Source: Bacteroidales bacterium (GTDB lineage Bacteria; Bacteroidota; Bacteroidia; Bacteroidales; Muribaculaceae). From it: a stretch of DNA of 64,000 bases. This document shows positions 1 through 8,283 of this stretch, one piece after another. The stretch is from assembly GCA_004557825.1 (NCBI GenBank), contig SFFL01000009.1, positions 52,492 through 116,491 on the forward strand. Direction: 5' to 3'. How positions within the stretch are numbered: the first letter of the stretch is position 1; each line of letters starts with the position of its first letter. A program made the translations under genes and the position numbers. The notes beneath the pieces were generated by a model, which had not been told where the DNA came from, did no database searches, and saw nothing but the letters and a program-made list of their open reading frames with translations.

Positions 1-3000
1 GAACACCACATAGGAGCCTTCGCGGAAGTTGAAGGTTTTCTCCGACATAACCGGTGGCATACCGTAGCGCACGAAGCCGTCGTTGAGGTTGATGCGGCCG
101 GTCACGCGCTCGTCGCCGAGGTAGTCGAGCGAGTAGTGGAGGCTGCCCGAGGGCTGCAGCTGGGCGCGGTTCTTGCCGTCGGCCGAAAGGTCAACAGCTA
201 AGGTGGAACCTTCGGAGAGGTTGAGGGTGAGGTCGAGATTCATAGCCACGCCCTCGCGGGTGATGGAGTCGGCCTGCGCCACCTGCGCCGTGTCGGTGAA
301 GTTGACGAAGTGTACCATCTGACGGTTGGTGCGCGAGGCGATTGCCGACTGTGCGTCGGGAATCACGTAGGTGACGTTGGTGCCGGGGAGCACGTCGAGC
401 TTGCCGGTGACTGAGAGCCAGCGGGAGAGGTCGCCGCGCACCTTGGCGTCGAGGTCGATGTATGCTTTGCCGTAGACATCCTGCTCGCGCTTGCGCTTGG
501 AGCCTACAAGCTGGGTATTGTGGGCAGTCATAGAGAGATTTAGCTTGGCGGCGGCGAGGTTGCTGATGTCGACGGTGCCGTCGATGGTGAGGGGATTGTC
601 GTTGACGGCTTTGATGTCGAATTGGTCGAAGGTGATGAGGTTGTCGACCACGGGGATGCGAACGGTGTCAAAGTCGAGGGTGGAGCCGAGCATATCTACA
701 TTGACGCGGGTGGAGTCGAAACGCACCCAGCCGTTGAGGAGCGGCTCGGAGGGCTTGCCGGTGACTTCCATCGTGCCGTCGAGCATACCGTGGAGGCGGG
801 CGGTGCCGCGCGGCATGAAGGGGTTGACCACCGACAGGGGGAAGTGGATCATGCGCAGGTCGAGGGCGAAGGGGTGGGCGGCCACCGAGTCGTTGAGGTT
901 ACCGCTGGCGGTGATTGTCTTCACACCGTTGACCATCAGGGAGGTGTTGGCGCGGATTACACCGGAGGCGTTGGTGGAGAGGTTGACGGCGGCATCGAAA
1001 TCGCCCACTTTCTCGCGGCCGTAGAGGAAGTTGTGGAGGCTGAGTTGGCCGTCGCCGTCGATGTTTTTGAAGCCGTCGGCAAACTGGAGGACCATATCGG
1101 CGGAGAGGTCGCCTTGCATTGGTGGTGCGAATGGGTTGATGGCTATCCAGTCCTGGAGCTTGATATCGGTGAGCTTCAGATGGAGCGTCTCCTGGGCGGT
1201 GCTTCCGGCGGGGGCTTCGCTGCCGGGGGCTGCTTCACTTCGGGCATACGCCCTCAGCACAGTGCTGCTCTCGGAGGAGGCAAGGGAGGGGCTGCCGCTT
1301 TCGGAGGAGGCAAGGGCTTCGGAGGAGGCGGGGCTATCGGCAGGGGCGGTGAAGAGGCGGAGGGTGGAGGTGGCGCTGTGGAGGTCGATGTCGGCGCGGA
1401 TGCGGCCATCCTTGATGTTGTAGGAGATGAAGTTGTTGTGGTTGATTTCCCAGTCTTTATAGCCGATGACGGGGTGGTAGGGCACGAAGGAGAGGCGGAA
1501 GGTGTTCTCCTCGGGCATGGTCACGACGGAGCCGAAGCTGAAGCCGGTGACATCTTCGATGTTGCGTTGGCGGAAAATCATCGAGAATTTGTCTTTGCCT
1601 ACAAAGCCGCGCAGGTCTACGTGGGCAAACTGGTCGAAGGTGCCCGGCTTGTTGTTGAGGGTGGCGTCGTAGATGAGCATATTGCCGCGCTGGCGTATGG
1701 TCAGGTCGATGGAGTCGAGGGTGTTTTTGCCCACTTCGAGTTTGCGCAGAAGGGCTGAGGCGGAGATGAGGGAGTCGTTGGAGGCGGCGATGGCCAGGGA
1801 ATCGAAGGTGATTTCGCTGTCGTAGAGGAAGCTGCTGAGGATGTTGTTGCGGCCCGCTCTTGCCGTGAGAGTGAATGGCGGGAGGGCGCGCTGCAGCGAG
1901 TCGACGGCAATCTGCCGCTGCAGGGTGAAGCGGCAGAGCATCGTAGAGGTGTTGGTCATGGCCGTGAGCAGCGAGTCGATGCCGCGCGGCGAGGTGGCCA
2001 GCAGGCAGAGGTCGCCGTTGTCGAGGTCGATAGCGGTGGTGTCGGCGTCGGTGAGGATGTGGGCCAGGATGTTGTCGGCGTTGACGGTGCCGGAGGCCAT
2101 GCGCCAGTAGAGGCTCTTGATGTCGAGGTCGGCGTTGACCGACATCGGGGTGGTCTGCTTCACGCGGCGACGGCCCACACGCACGGTGCGGGTTTTGGGC
2201 AGGGTGAAGGCGGCTGTGGCGGAGAGTTGCGCCGAGCCTTCGCCCACGGAGTCGGAGAGGTGGAGCGTCTGCAGGTCGATGTCGCGGAAGTTGCCGTCGA
2301 GCTTCCAGCGGAGGGTGTCGCCGGCGAGATTACCGGCGGCGTTGACTTTCAGGCGTGCGCCGGGATTGTCGGAGGAGGCGGCCAGCGAGGCGTTGCCGTC
2401 GGCCAGGTCGAGGCGTGCGGTGATGTTGCTATAGGGGATGCCGTGGTAGCCGAGATGCTCCAGGTTGATATCGCCGACAAGGCGCGTGGCGGGGCTGAAT
2501 GGGTCGAGGCCTTCGCCGTCGATGTTGGCCGAGGCGGTGATGTCGGTGATGCCCAGGGCGGGGAGGATGGCCTGGAGGGGGAATTTGTCGGCGTTAAAAG
2601 TGAGGCCGTAGCCCTTGATGCGGTTTTGCCAGTCGGCGCTGAGGGTGACGGCGCCGTCGGTGGTGGTGGCGTCGAGGTTGGCGCTGATGTCGCCTCGGTT
2701 GAGGGTAACGTCGCCGTCGAGGGTGATGGGGGGCAGGTTAACTTGCTTGGCCATCCGGGCGTCGAGAAGTGAGGACTTGATGAACTGGCCGTTGGGCATC
2801 GAGCCGCGCAGGGTGAGCTGGCCGGAGGCGCGGGCGACGTCGGTGGGGTTGGCCACGCGTCCGCGGAGCGAGAGGTCGATATGGCGGGGGATTCTCAGGG
2901 CTATGCGGTTGATGTCGATGTCGGCGGTGGTGCCTCGGGCGTCAACGTCGAGGGTGAGGGGCACACCGGTGGGGAGGCCTTGCGCGATGGGCTGCACGGG

Positions 3001-4338
3001 AAGGGGCGCCAGGCGGCAGATGTCATCGTGACTGATGGTGGCGGCAAGTCGCGCTGAGAAGGGGAGAGGCTTTTTCGCGGCGGTGGAGTCGGCGGCAAGG
3101 CCCATCATCGCTGTCAGGGAGATGGTGGAGGAGGGGGTGGTCAGCTCCATATCGGTGGCACGGAGGGCGGTGGAGTCCATAACGAAGAGGCCGTGCAGCT
3201 CCAGGGGCACGCCGCAGCGCTCGCGGGCGCTGATACGGCGGATGGGGGCGCGGAGGGTGGTGCCGCGGCTGAGGAAGGAATCGATGCGGATTTCGATTTC
3301 GGAGGCCTTGATGTAATTGAGGTCGAAGGCGGGGGAGATGGGGTGGGCGCCCTCCATAGCGTAGAGCGCCTGCGATTCGGTGAGCACAATCTGGTCGCAG
3401 GTGATGGTCCACGGCACAGTGGGGGCCGCCTCGGTGGCGCTCGCCTTAGGGCTTGGCTGCGCGGGAGCTGCCTCACTTCGGGCATGCGCCCTCAGCACAG
3501 TTCTGCCGGCGGAAGCCTGGGAGGCAGAGGCGGAAGCCTGGGAGGCAGAGACGGGCTGGGCGCTTGCTGCGGAGGGGGCAGCTGCGGAGGGGGCAGCTGC
3601 TGAGGGTGGGGCGGGGTAGATGTAGGCGGCATCGGCGCGGGTGATGGCGAGGCGGCGCACATCTACGGTATTGTAGCGCATATCGACGTCGGCGGAGAGG
3701 ATTTCGCCGGTGCCGATGCGGCAGCTAAGGTCGGTGATGGTGGGGGGCATCTGCATAGTGTAGCCGATGCGGGCGAGGGTGGCGCGGTTGAGGGTGATAT
3801 GCCAGTTGACGGGCACGGTGTCGGTCTTTACGGGCGGGGGCACGGTGTCGGGGCGCATATCCATAGCCACATCGCCGCTGTCGATGGCTATGTCGTTGAT
3901 AATCACGCGCTGGGCGGCGATGTTTACGCGCGCTTGGGTGAGGATGGCTGAGCGCACCTGGGCCGTCATATAGAGGGTGGAGTCGGGGGTGCCGAGGCGG
4001 AAGGCGGTGGTGCTGACGTCGGCTTTTTCGGCCACGATTTCGCCGGTGAAGAGGGGGGTGAGGGCCACTTTCAGGTCGCCGTGCCCGGCGGCGACTTCCA
4101 TTCCGGGGGTGTAGAAGCGGGCTGAATCTACAAGGAGGTGGAGGGGAAATTTCAGGCGGAGGCCTTTGGCGGAGATTTCCATCTGTCCCGGAGTGGAGAT
4201 GGCGGAGAGCACGCGCGGGAAGGCAAAGTCCTGAACAGGCGGCAAATATAGCAGCAAAAGGAGGAGCACTGCCAGGGAGATGATGCCCAGCAGGGTCCAC
4301 ATAATGGTGCGTGCTATGATACGTATGGCTTTTTTCAC
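1..4338 (-). CDS. TamB/DUF490-type translocation and assembly module protein (3' end outside window)
   Basis: An uninterrupted reading frame of 1446 codons runs off the left edge, so the C-terminus is missing. It opens with a basic stretch and one membrane anchor (VKKAIRIIARTIMWTLLGII followed by a Leu-rich run), then long beta-rich repeats of the AsmA/TamB kind. These inner-membrane-anchored periplasmic proteins bridge to the outer membrane and are thought to help lipid transport or outer-membrane protein assembly. I chose GTG at 4338 because it keeps the positive N-terminus; ATG at 4302 is the alternative. Two Ala/Ser-rich segments, at about residues 244-304 and 998-1048, contain copies of a dispersed DNA repeat that is also found between genes. 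It lies 258 bp downstream of the lipid kinase gene. Family assignment rests on architecture and length, as the diagnostic C-terminal domain is not visible. Confidence 0.8.
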   Translation of the reverse strand, partial: MKKAIRIIARTIMWTLLGIISLAVLLLLLLYLPPVQDFAFPRVLSAISTPGQMEISAKGLRLKFPLHLLVDSARFYTPGMEVAAGHGDLKVALTPLFTGEIVAEKADVSTTAFRLGTPDSTLYMTAQVRSAILTQARVNIAAQRVIINDIAIDSGDVAMDMRPDTVPPPVKTDTVPVNWHITLNRATLARIGYTMQMPPTITDLSCRIGTGEILSADVDMRYNTVDVRRLAITRADAAYIYPAPPSAAAPSAAAPSAASAQPVSASQASASASQASAGRTVLRAHARSEAAPAQPSPKASATEAAPTVPWTITCDQIVLTESQALYAMEGAHPISPAFDLNYIKASEIEIRIDSFLSRGTTLRAPIRRISARERCGVPLELHGLFVMDSTALRATDMELTTPSSTISLTAMMGLAADSTAAKKPLPFSARLAATISHDDICRLAPLPVQPIAQGLPTGVPLTLDVDARGTTADIDINRIALRIPRHIDLSLRGRVANPTDVARASGQLTLRGSMPNGQFIKSSLLDARMAKQVNLPPITLDGDVTLNRGDISANLDATTTDGAVTLSADWQNRIKGYGLTFNADKFPLQAILPALGITDITASANIDGEGLDPFSPATRLVGDINLEHLGYHGIPYSNITARLDLADGNASLAASSDNPGARLKVNAAGNLAGDTLRWKLDGNFRDIDLQTLHLSDSVGEGSAQLSATAAFTLPKTRTVRVGRRRVKQTTPMSVNADLDIKSLYWRMASGTVNADNILAHILTDADTTAIDLDNGDLCLLATSPRGIDSLLTAMTNTSTMLCRFTLQRQIAVDSLQRALPPFTLTARAGRNNILSSFLYDSEITFDSLAIAASNDSLISASALLRKLEVGKNTLDSIDLTIRQRGNMLIYDATLNNKPGTFDQFAHVDLRGFVGKDKFSMIFRQRNIEDVTGFSFGSVVTMPEENTFRLSFVPYHPVIGYKDWEINHNNFISYNIKDGRIRADIDLHSATSTLRLFTAPADSPASSEALASSESGSPSLASSESSTVLRAYARSEAAPGSEAPAGSTAQETLHLKLTDIKLQDWIAINPFAPPMQGDLSADMVLQFADGFKNIDGDGQLSLHNFLYGREKVGDFDAAVNLSTNASGVIRANTSLMVNGVKTITASGNLNDSVAAHPFALDLRMIHFPLSVVNPFMPRGTARLHGMLDGTMEVTGKPSEPLLNGWVRFDSTRVNVDMLGSTLDFDTVRIPVVDNLITFDQFDIKAVNDNPLTIDGTVDISNLAAAKLNLSMTAHNTQLVGSKRKREQDVYGKAYIDLDAKVRGDLSRWLSVTGKLDVLPGTNVTYVIPDAQSAIASRTNRQMVHFVNFTDTAQVAQADSITREGVAMNLDLTLNLSEGSTLAVDLSADGKNRAQLQPSGSLHYSLDYLGDERVTGRINLNDGFVRYGMPPVMSEKTFNFREGSYVVF
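1195..1345 (-). repeat. Second in-frame copy of dispersed repeat A in the TamB-like gene
   Basis: Positions 1239-1265 match the copy near 3475 with one difference (gggcatacgccctcagcaca). The minus-strand reading is TVLRAYARSEA. Three copies of tcggaggaggcaagg-like units follow. The encoded segment is Ser/Glu/Ala/Gly-rich and interrupts otherwise ordinary beta-rich sequence. Confidence 0.8.
3425..3606 (-). repeat. Dispersed repeat A plus minisatellite inserted in frame in the TamB-like gene
   Basis: The core at about 3475-3501 is a half-copy of repeat A (it includes gggcatgcgccctcagcaca). It is read on the minus strand as TVLRAHARSEA. Beside it lie two copies of a roughly 20-bp GC-rich unit (gcggaagcctgggaggcag) and two to three copies of ctgcggagggggcag. 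The reading frame stays open through the whole block and yields an Ala/Ser/Pro-rich spacer. Confidence 0.8.
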
Positions 4339-4595
4339 CGCCGTATGAAGTGATGGGTTGAAACGCGTGTGAGTGGCCGCCAATCGCGGGGGCTGCCGCT
4401 TATTAATCTTCAACGCCCGGGGGCGGCCAAAAGTTTATGCAGAAAGTGGCGGAGAGGCGAGGCGGCTTTACTTCGGCCATGCGCCCTCAGCACTGTGTAG
4501 AGGGCGAATGCCCGAAATTATGCCAGGGCTGCATTTTCAATTTTGCCAGGCCTGCATTTTAAATTTTAAATTTTAAATTTTCAATTTGCGGGGGA
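4339..4595. repeat. Intergenic repeat cluster: full hairpin copy of repeat A plus AT-rich repeat E
   Basis: Between the TamB-like and lipid kinase genes, 4470-4517 holds a near-complete inverted repeat: left arm ttcggccatgcgccctc, an 11-nt centre, right arm gagggcgaatgcccgaa. At 4528-4586 there are alternating runs of gcattttcaattttgcc and aattttaaattttcaattt, the AT-rich family seen at many other gaps here. No gene is visible. Confidence 0.75.
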
Positions 4596-5561
4596 TCAGT
4601 GGCCGGTGAGGAGGTGCTTGAGGGAGAGGGAGGCGTCTTTGAAGATGCCCTGGAGGGGGGTGAGGACGGGTTTGAAGCGGTGCTCGGAGAGGGGGGTGAA
4701 GATGCGGAGGGCGCCGCGGTGGCAGCGCACGTCGATGATGTCGTCCATATTCACCGGTTCGCCATCGATGTGCGCTTCGCCGGAGCCTCGGCGGTAGATT
4801 ACGCAGGCGGGTGCTCGGAAGGTGTGCACCATAGTGTTTTTCGAGATGTAGCCGGTGAAGATGTCCATACCCATCACGGCGGCGTCGATGGCGGTGCCGG
4901 AGTGCACGATGGTGATGTCGAGAAGGCCGTCGGTGATGCTTGCCTCGGGAGCGATGTAGGCGTTGTTGCCCCACTGCGATGCGTTGCAGACGGCGATGAG
5001 GAAGGCTTTCTCGGTGAGTAGCTTGCCGTTGGCGGAGACAGTGTAGGTCTGCGGGCGGTATTGCACGTACTCCGAGAGTGCGCTTTTCACGTAGGATAGG
5101 AGTCCGCGTCGGCTCTGGCGGGCGAAGCGGTGGCTCACGGCGGCGTCGAAGCCCATACCGAAGGTGCAGAAAAACTCCTGGCCGTTGACGGAGCCGTAAT
5201 CGCAGGGCACGATGTTGTCGGAAGCGATGATTTTCAGAGCCAGGGGGATGTCCATCGGAATCTGCAGATGGCGGGCCAGGCCGTTGCCGCTGCCTGCGGG
5301 GAGGATGCCTAAGGCGGTGTCGGTGCCGCAGAGGGCGCGGGCGGTTTCGTTGACGGTGCCGTCGCCGCCGCATGCCAGCACGCCGTAGTAGCCCTTCCGG
5401 GCGGCTTCGGCTGCCAGGCGTGTGGCGTCGCCGCGCGCGCCGGTGAAGCGCACGTCCACGTCGTGGCCGCATTCGGCCATCGCACGGGTCACCATCTCGT
5501 CGACTCCCTTTTTGGAGCCGGTGCCCGAGATGGGGTTTATTATGAGCATCAGGCGTGCCAT
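4596..5561 (-). CDS. Diacylglycerol kinase family lipid kinase (DgkB/YegS type)
   Basis: The 321-residue protein begins MARLMLIINPISGTGSKKG, the nucleotide-binding start of the diacylglycerol kinase catalytic domain, and has the hallmark GGDGTVNE at residues 65-72 and LPAGSGNGLARHL shortly after. Such soluble or membrane-associated enzymes phosphorylate diacylglycerol, sphingosine-like bases or related lipids with ATP. The length is typical of the family. Its start lies 10 bp after the stop of tyrS, so the two are probably cotranscribed, with the TamB-like gene further downstream. The true lipid substrate cannot be told from sequence; since Bacteroidales make sphingolipids, a sphingoid substrate is possible but unproven. 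Confidence 0.92.
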   Translation of the reverse strand: MARLMLIINPISGTGSKKGVDEMVTRAMAECGHDVDVRFTGARGDATRLAAEAARKGYYGVLACGGDGTVNETARALCGTDTALGILPAGSGNGLARHLQIPMDIPLALKIIASDNIVPCDYGSVNGQEFFCTFGMGFDAAVSHRFARQSRRGLLSYVKSALSEYVQYRPQTYTVSANGKLLTEKAFLIAVCNASQWGNNAYIAPEASITDGLLDITIVHSGTAIDAAVMGMDIFTGYISKNTMVHTFRAPACVIYRRGSGEAHIDGEPVNMDDIIDVRCHRGALRIFTPLSEHRFKPVLTPLQGIFKDASLSLKHLLTGH

Positions 5562-5571
5562 AGGGCGCGGC

Positions 5572-6870
5572 TTAGTCGGTGACTTTCAGAAGGAAATAGT
5601 TTTTCTTGCCCTTCTGCACGAGGATGTATTTGCCATTGAGGAGCAGATCCTCGGATGCAGGGGTGTAGGGATCGGCCACCTTTTCCTTGTTCACGGAGAA
5701 ACCGCCGCCCTGAGCGAGCTTGCGCAGCTCACCTTTGGAGGGGAATACAGGCGCGTGGTCAACGAGCAGGTCGGCGAGTTTCACGCCCTCTTTGAGCAGC
5801 GAGCGGGAAATCTCAAACTGGGGCACACCCTCGAAGACGCTCAGCAGGGTGGCTTCGTCGATTTTGTGGAGGGCGTCGGTGGCTTTGTTGGAGAAGAGAA
5901 TCTGCGAAGCCTCCACGGCCATCTCGTAGTCCTCGGCGGAGTGAACCATAGTGGTGATTTCCTTGGCGAGACGCTTCTGCAGGGGGCGCTGACCGGGGTC
6001 GGCCTTCTGCTGTGCTATGAGCGAGTCGATTTCCTCCTTGTCGAGGATGGTGAAAATTTTGATGTATTTCTCGGCGTCCTCGTCGGAGACATTGAGCCAG
6101 AACTGATAGAACTGGTAGGGGGTGGTGCGCTTGGGGTCGAGCCAGACGTTGCCGCTCTCGGTTTTGCCGAATTTGCCGCCGTCGGCCTTTGTGATGAGGG
6201 GGCAGGTGAGGGCGAAAGCGTCGTCGCCGCCGGCGATGCGGCGGATCAGCTCAGTGCCGGTGGTGATGTTGCCCCACTGGTCGGAACCGCCAAGCTGCAG
6301 GTGGCAGTTGTGGTGCTGATAGAGGTAGAGGAAATCGTAGCCCTGGAGGAGCTGGTAGGAAAATTCGGTAAACGACATACCCTGGCCCGATTCGCCGCTG
6401 AGGCGCTTCTTCACGGAGTCTTTGGCCATCATATAGTTCACGGTGATGCACTTGCCGATCTCGCGGATGAAGTCGAGGAAACCGAAATCCTTCATCCAGT
6501 CGTAGTTGTTTACGAGGATTGCGGCGTTGGGGGCATCGTCGTTGAAGTCAAGGAATTTTTCGAGCTGCTTCTTGATGCAGGCCTGGTTGTGGCGGAGGGT
6601 CTCCACATCGAGGAGCTTGCGCTCCTGGCTCTTCATCGAGGGGTCGCCGATCATACCGGTGGCACCGCCGATTACGGCGATGGGGCGGTGGCCCGAGCGC
6701 TGCAGATGCTTGAGCATCATCACGCCCACGAGGTGGCCTATGTGGAGCGAGTCGGCGGTGGGGTCAATGCCGAGGTATGCCGAAGTCATACCTTTTTTGA
6801 GGAAATCTTCAGTTCCGGGCATCGACTGGTGCACCATGCCGCGCCAGGTGAGTTCTTCTACGAAATTCAT
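5572..6870 (-). CDS. tyrS: Tyrosine--tRNA ligase
   Basis: This 432-residue class I aminoacyl-tRNA synthetase charges tRNA-Tyr with tyrosine in the cytoplasm. The HIGH signature is at residues 43-46 (DSLHIGHLVG). The KMSKS-equivalent loop reads GGKFGKTESGN, as in bacterial TyrRS. The tyrosine-pocket region LQGYDFLYLYQHHNCHLQ and GGSDQWGNI are present. The C-terminal 70 residues form an S4-like RNA-binding domain (FSVNKEKVADPY). The length matches bacterial TyrRS. It is followed after 10 bp by the lipid kinase gene. The gene appears intact. Confidence 0.97.
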   Translation of the reverse strand: MNFVEELTWRGMVHQSMPGTEDFLKKGMTSAYLGIDPTADSLHIGHLVGVMMLKHLQRSGHRPIAVIGGATGMIGDPSMKSQERKLLDVETLRHNQACIKKQLEKFLDFNDDAPNAAILVNNYDWMKDFGFLDFIREIGKCITVNYMMAKDSVKKRLSGESGQGMSFTEFSYQLLQGYDFLYLYQHHNCHLQLGGSDQWGNITTGTELIRRIAGGDDAFALTCPLITKADGGKFGKTESGNVWLDPKRTTPYQFYQFWLNVSDEDAEKYIKIFTILDKEEIDSLIAQQKADPGQRPLQKRLAKEITTMVHSAEDYEMAVEASQILFSNKATDALHKIDEATLLSVFEGVPQFEISRSLLKEGVKLADLLVDHAPVFPSKGELRKLAQGGGFSVNKEKVADPYTPASEDLLLNGKYILVQKGKKNYFLLKVTD

Positions 6871-6950
6871 ATCTTAAGTGAGTTTTTATCTTGTGAATAG
6901 TAAATATTTGCGGAGGATGGATGGCGGGCGCCCTTCAGAGGTGCCGGGCC

Positions 6951-8168
6951 TTATTTCAGGCGGGCGAGAGCATCGCTTATGCGGGCCATAGCGGCTGTGA
7001 GCTGCTCCTCGGCGGCGGCGTAGCTCAGGCGGATGTAGCCGGGGAGGAAGAATGCCGAACCGGCCACGGTGGCCACGTGGGCCTCTTCGAGCAGATACAT
7101 AGCCATCTCCGTGTCGGTGGAGATGGTGCGGCGGGTGCCGTCGGCAGCGGTGTAGCTCTTGCCCAGGTAGCTCTTGATGCAGGGGAAGATGTAGAACGCG
7201 CCGGAGGGCATATCCAGCTCCAGCCCGGGGATTTCGCGTGCCAGCCCTACGATGAGGTCGCGGCGGCGGCGGAATGCCTCGCGCATCTGCTCCACGCACT
7301 CCTGCGCCCCACGGTAGGCGGCTTCTGCGGCCTTCTGGGCGATGGTGCTGGTGCCGGAGGTGGTCTGTCCCTGGAGCTTGCTTACAGCTTTGGCCACGGG
7401 GGCGGGGCCTGCCATATAGCCGATACGCCAGCCGGTCATAGCATAGGCCTTGCTGACGCCGTTGACGATGACCAGACGGTCGGCGATTTCGGGGAATTCC
7501 CCGAAGGAAACGTGCCCCTGCGGGGTATAGTTGATGTGTTCGTAAATTTCATCGGAGAGGATGAGCACCTGCGGGTGGCGGCGGAGCACCTCCACTAAGG
7601 CGGCGATTTCCTCGCGGGTGTAGACGGCGCCGGTGGGGTTGGAGGGGGAGCAGATGAGCACCACGCGTGTGCGGGGGGTGATGGCTGCTTCGAGCTGCTC
7701 GGGGGTGACTTTGAATCCCTGGCTCATCTCGGCCTGAACGAGCACCGGGGTGCCCTCGGCCAGCTTCACCATCTCCACATAGCTCACCCATGCGGGCACG
7801 GGGATGATAACCTCGTCGCCGGGATTCACCACAGCCATAATGGTGTTCGACAGCTCCTGCTTAGCGCCGGTGCCCACCACAATCTGAGCCGGGGTGAAGG
7901 AGGCGTGATTCTCGCGGGAGAGCTTGTCGGCGATGGCCTCGCGCAGACTCAGATAGCCCGGCACGGGGGAATAGTGCGAGAAATTGTTCTCCACTGCGCT
8001 GATGGCGGCGAGTTTGATGTGGTCGGGGGTGGGGAAGTCGGGCTCGCCCACCGAGAGATTGATTACATCTACGCCAGCGGCGCGAAGCTCGCTGCTTTTC
8101 TGCGACATAGCAAGGGTGGCCGATTCGGCCAGGCGCTTGATTCTGTCGGCGATGAAAGATTGTTCCAT
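6951..8168 (-). CDS. Aspartate aminotransferase-like PLP-dependent aminotransferase (class I)
   Basis: A fold-type I aminotransferase of 405 residues. The substrate/PLP motif SNPTGAVYTREEI and the Schiff-base lysine in NGVSKAYAMTGWRIGYMAGP are visible, with the arginine-containing C-terminus YIRLSYAAAEEQLTAAM. This pattern fits the Ib group of aspartate aminotransferases, which exchange amino groups between aspartate and 2-oxoglutarate in the cytoplasm. I start at ATG 8168 (MEQSFIADRIKRL); an upstream TTG at 8198 would add ten residues with no family match. A TAACTTTG promoter box lies at 8279-8272 on the minus strand. The gene ends 80 bp before tyrS. Exact substrate preference (aspartate versus aromatic or branched-chain) is inferred. 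Confidence 0.9.
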   Translation of the reverse strand: MEQSFIADRIKRLAESATLAMSQKSSELRAAGVDVINLSVGEPDFPTPDHIKLAAISAVENNFSHYSPVPGYLSLREAIADKLSRENHASFTPAQIVVGTGAKQELSNTIMAVVNPGDEVIIPVPAWVSYVEMVKLAEGTPVLVQAEMSQGFKVTPEQLEAAITPRTRVVLICSPSNPTGAVYTREEIAALVEVLRRHPQVLILSDEIYEHINYTPQGHVSFGEFPEIADRLVIVNGVSKAYAMTGWRIGYMAGPAPVAKAVSKLQGQTTSGTSTIAQKAAEAAYRGAQECVEQMREAFRRRRDLIVGLAREIPGLELDMPSGAFYIFPCIKSYLGKSYTAADGTRRTISTDTEMAMYLLEEAHVATVAGSAFFLPGYIRLSYAAAEEQLTAAMARISDALARLK

Positions 8169-8271
8169 TATATAATGCTGTTCAGATGTTTTCTGCAATA
8201 AGAGGCTTGCGGGCTGTTTGTTGCCGGAGGCTTGCGGGATGTGGATGCAAGCCTAAGGCCGTAGCCGTGTG

Positions 8272-8279
8272 CAAAGTTA
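8272..8279 (-). promoter_or_regulatory. Promoter -7 box for the aminotransferase gene
   Basis: The minus strand reads TAACTTTG, matching the Bacteroidetes -7 consensus TAnnTTTG, about 100 bp upstream of ATG 8168. No clear TTG box is seen at the expected spacing. Confidence 0.5.
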
Positions 8280-8283
8280 GCAA

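Noticed and set aside
622..1758. Plus-strand open frames within the TamB-like gene (Gly/Val/Glu-rich)
   Set aside because: Antisense shadows of a continuous minus-strand coding sequence with clear AsmA/TamB character.
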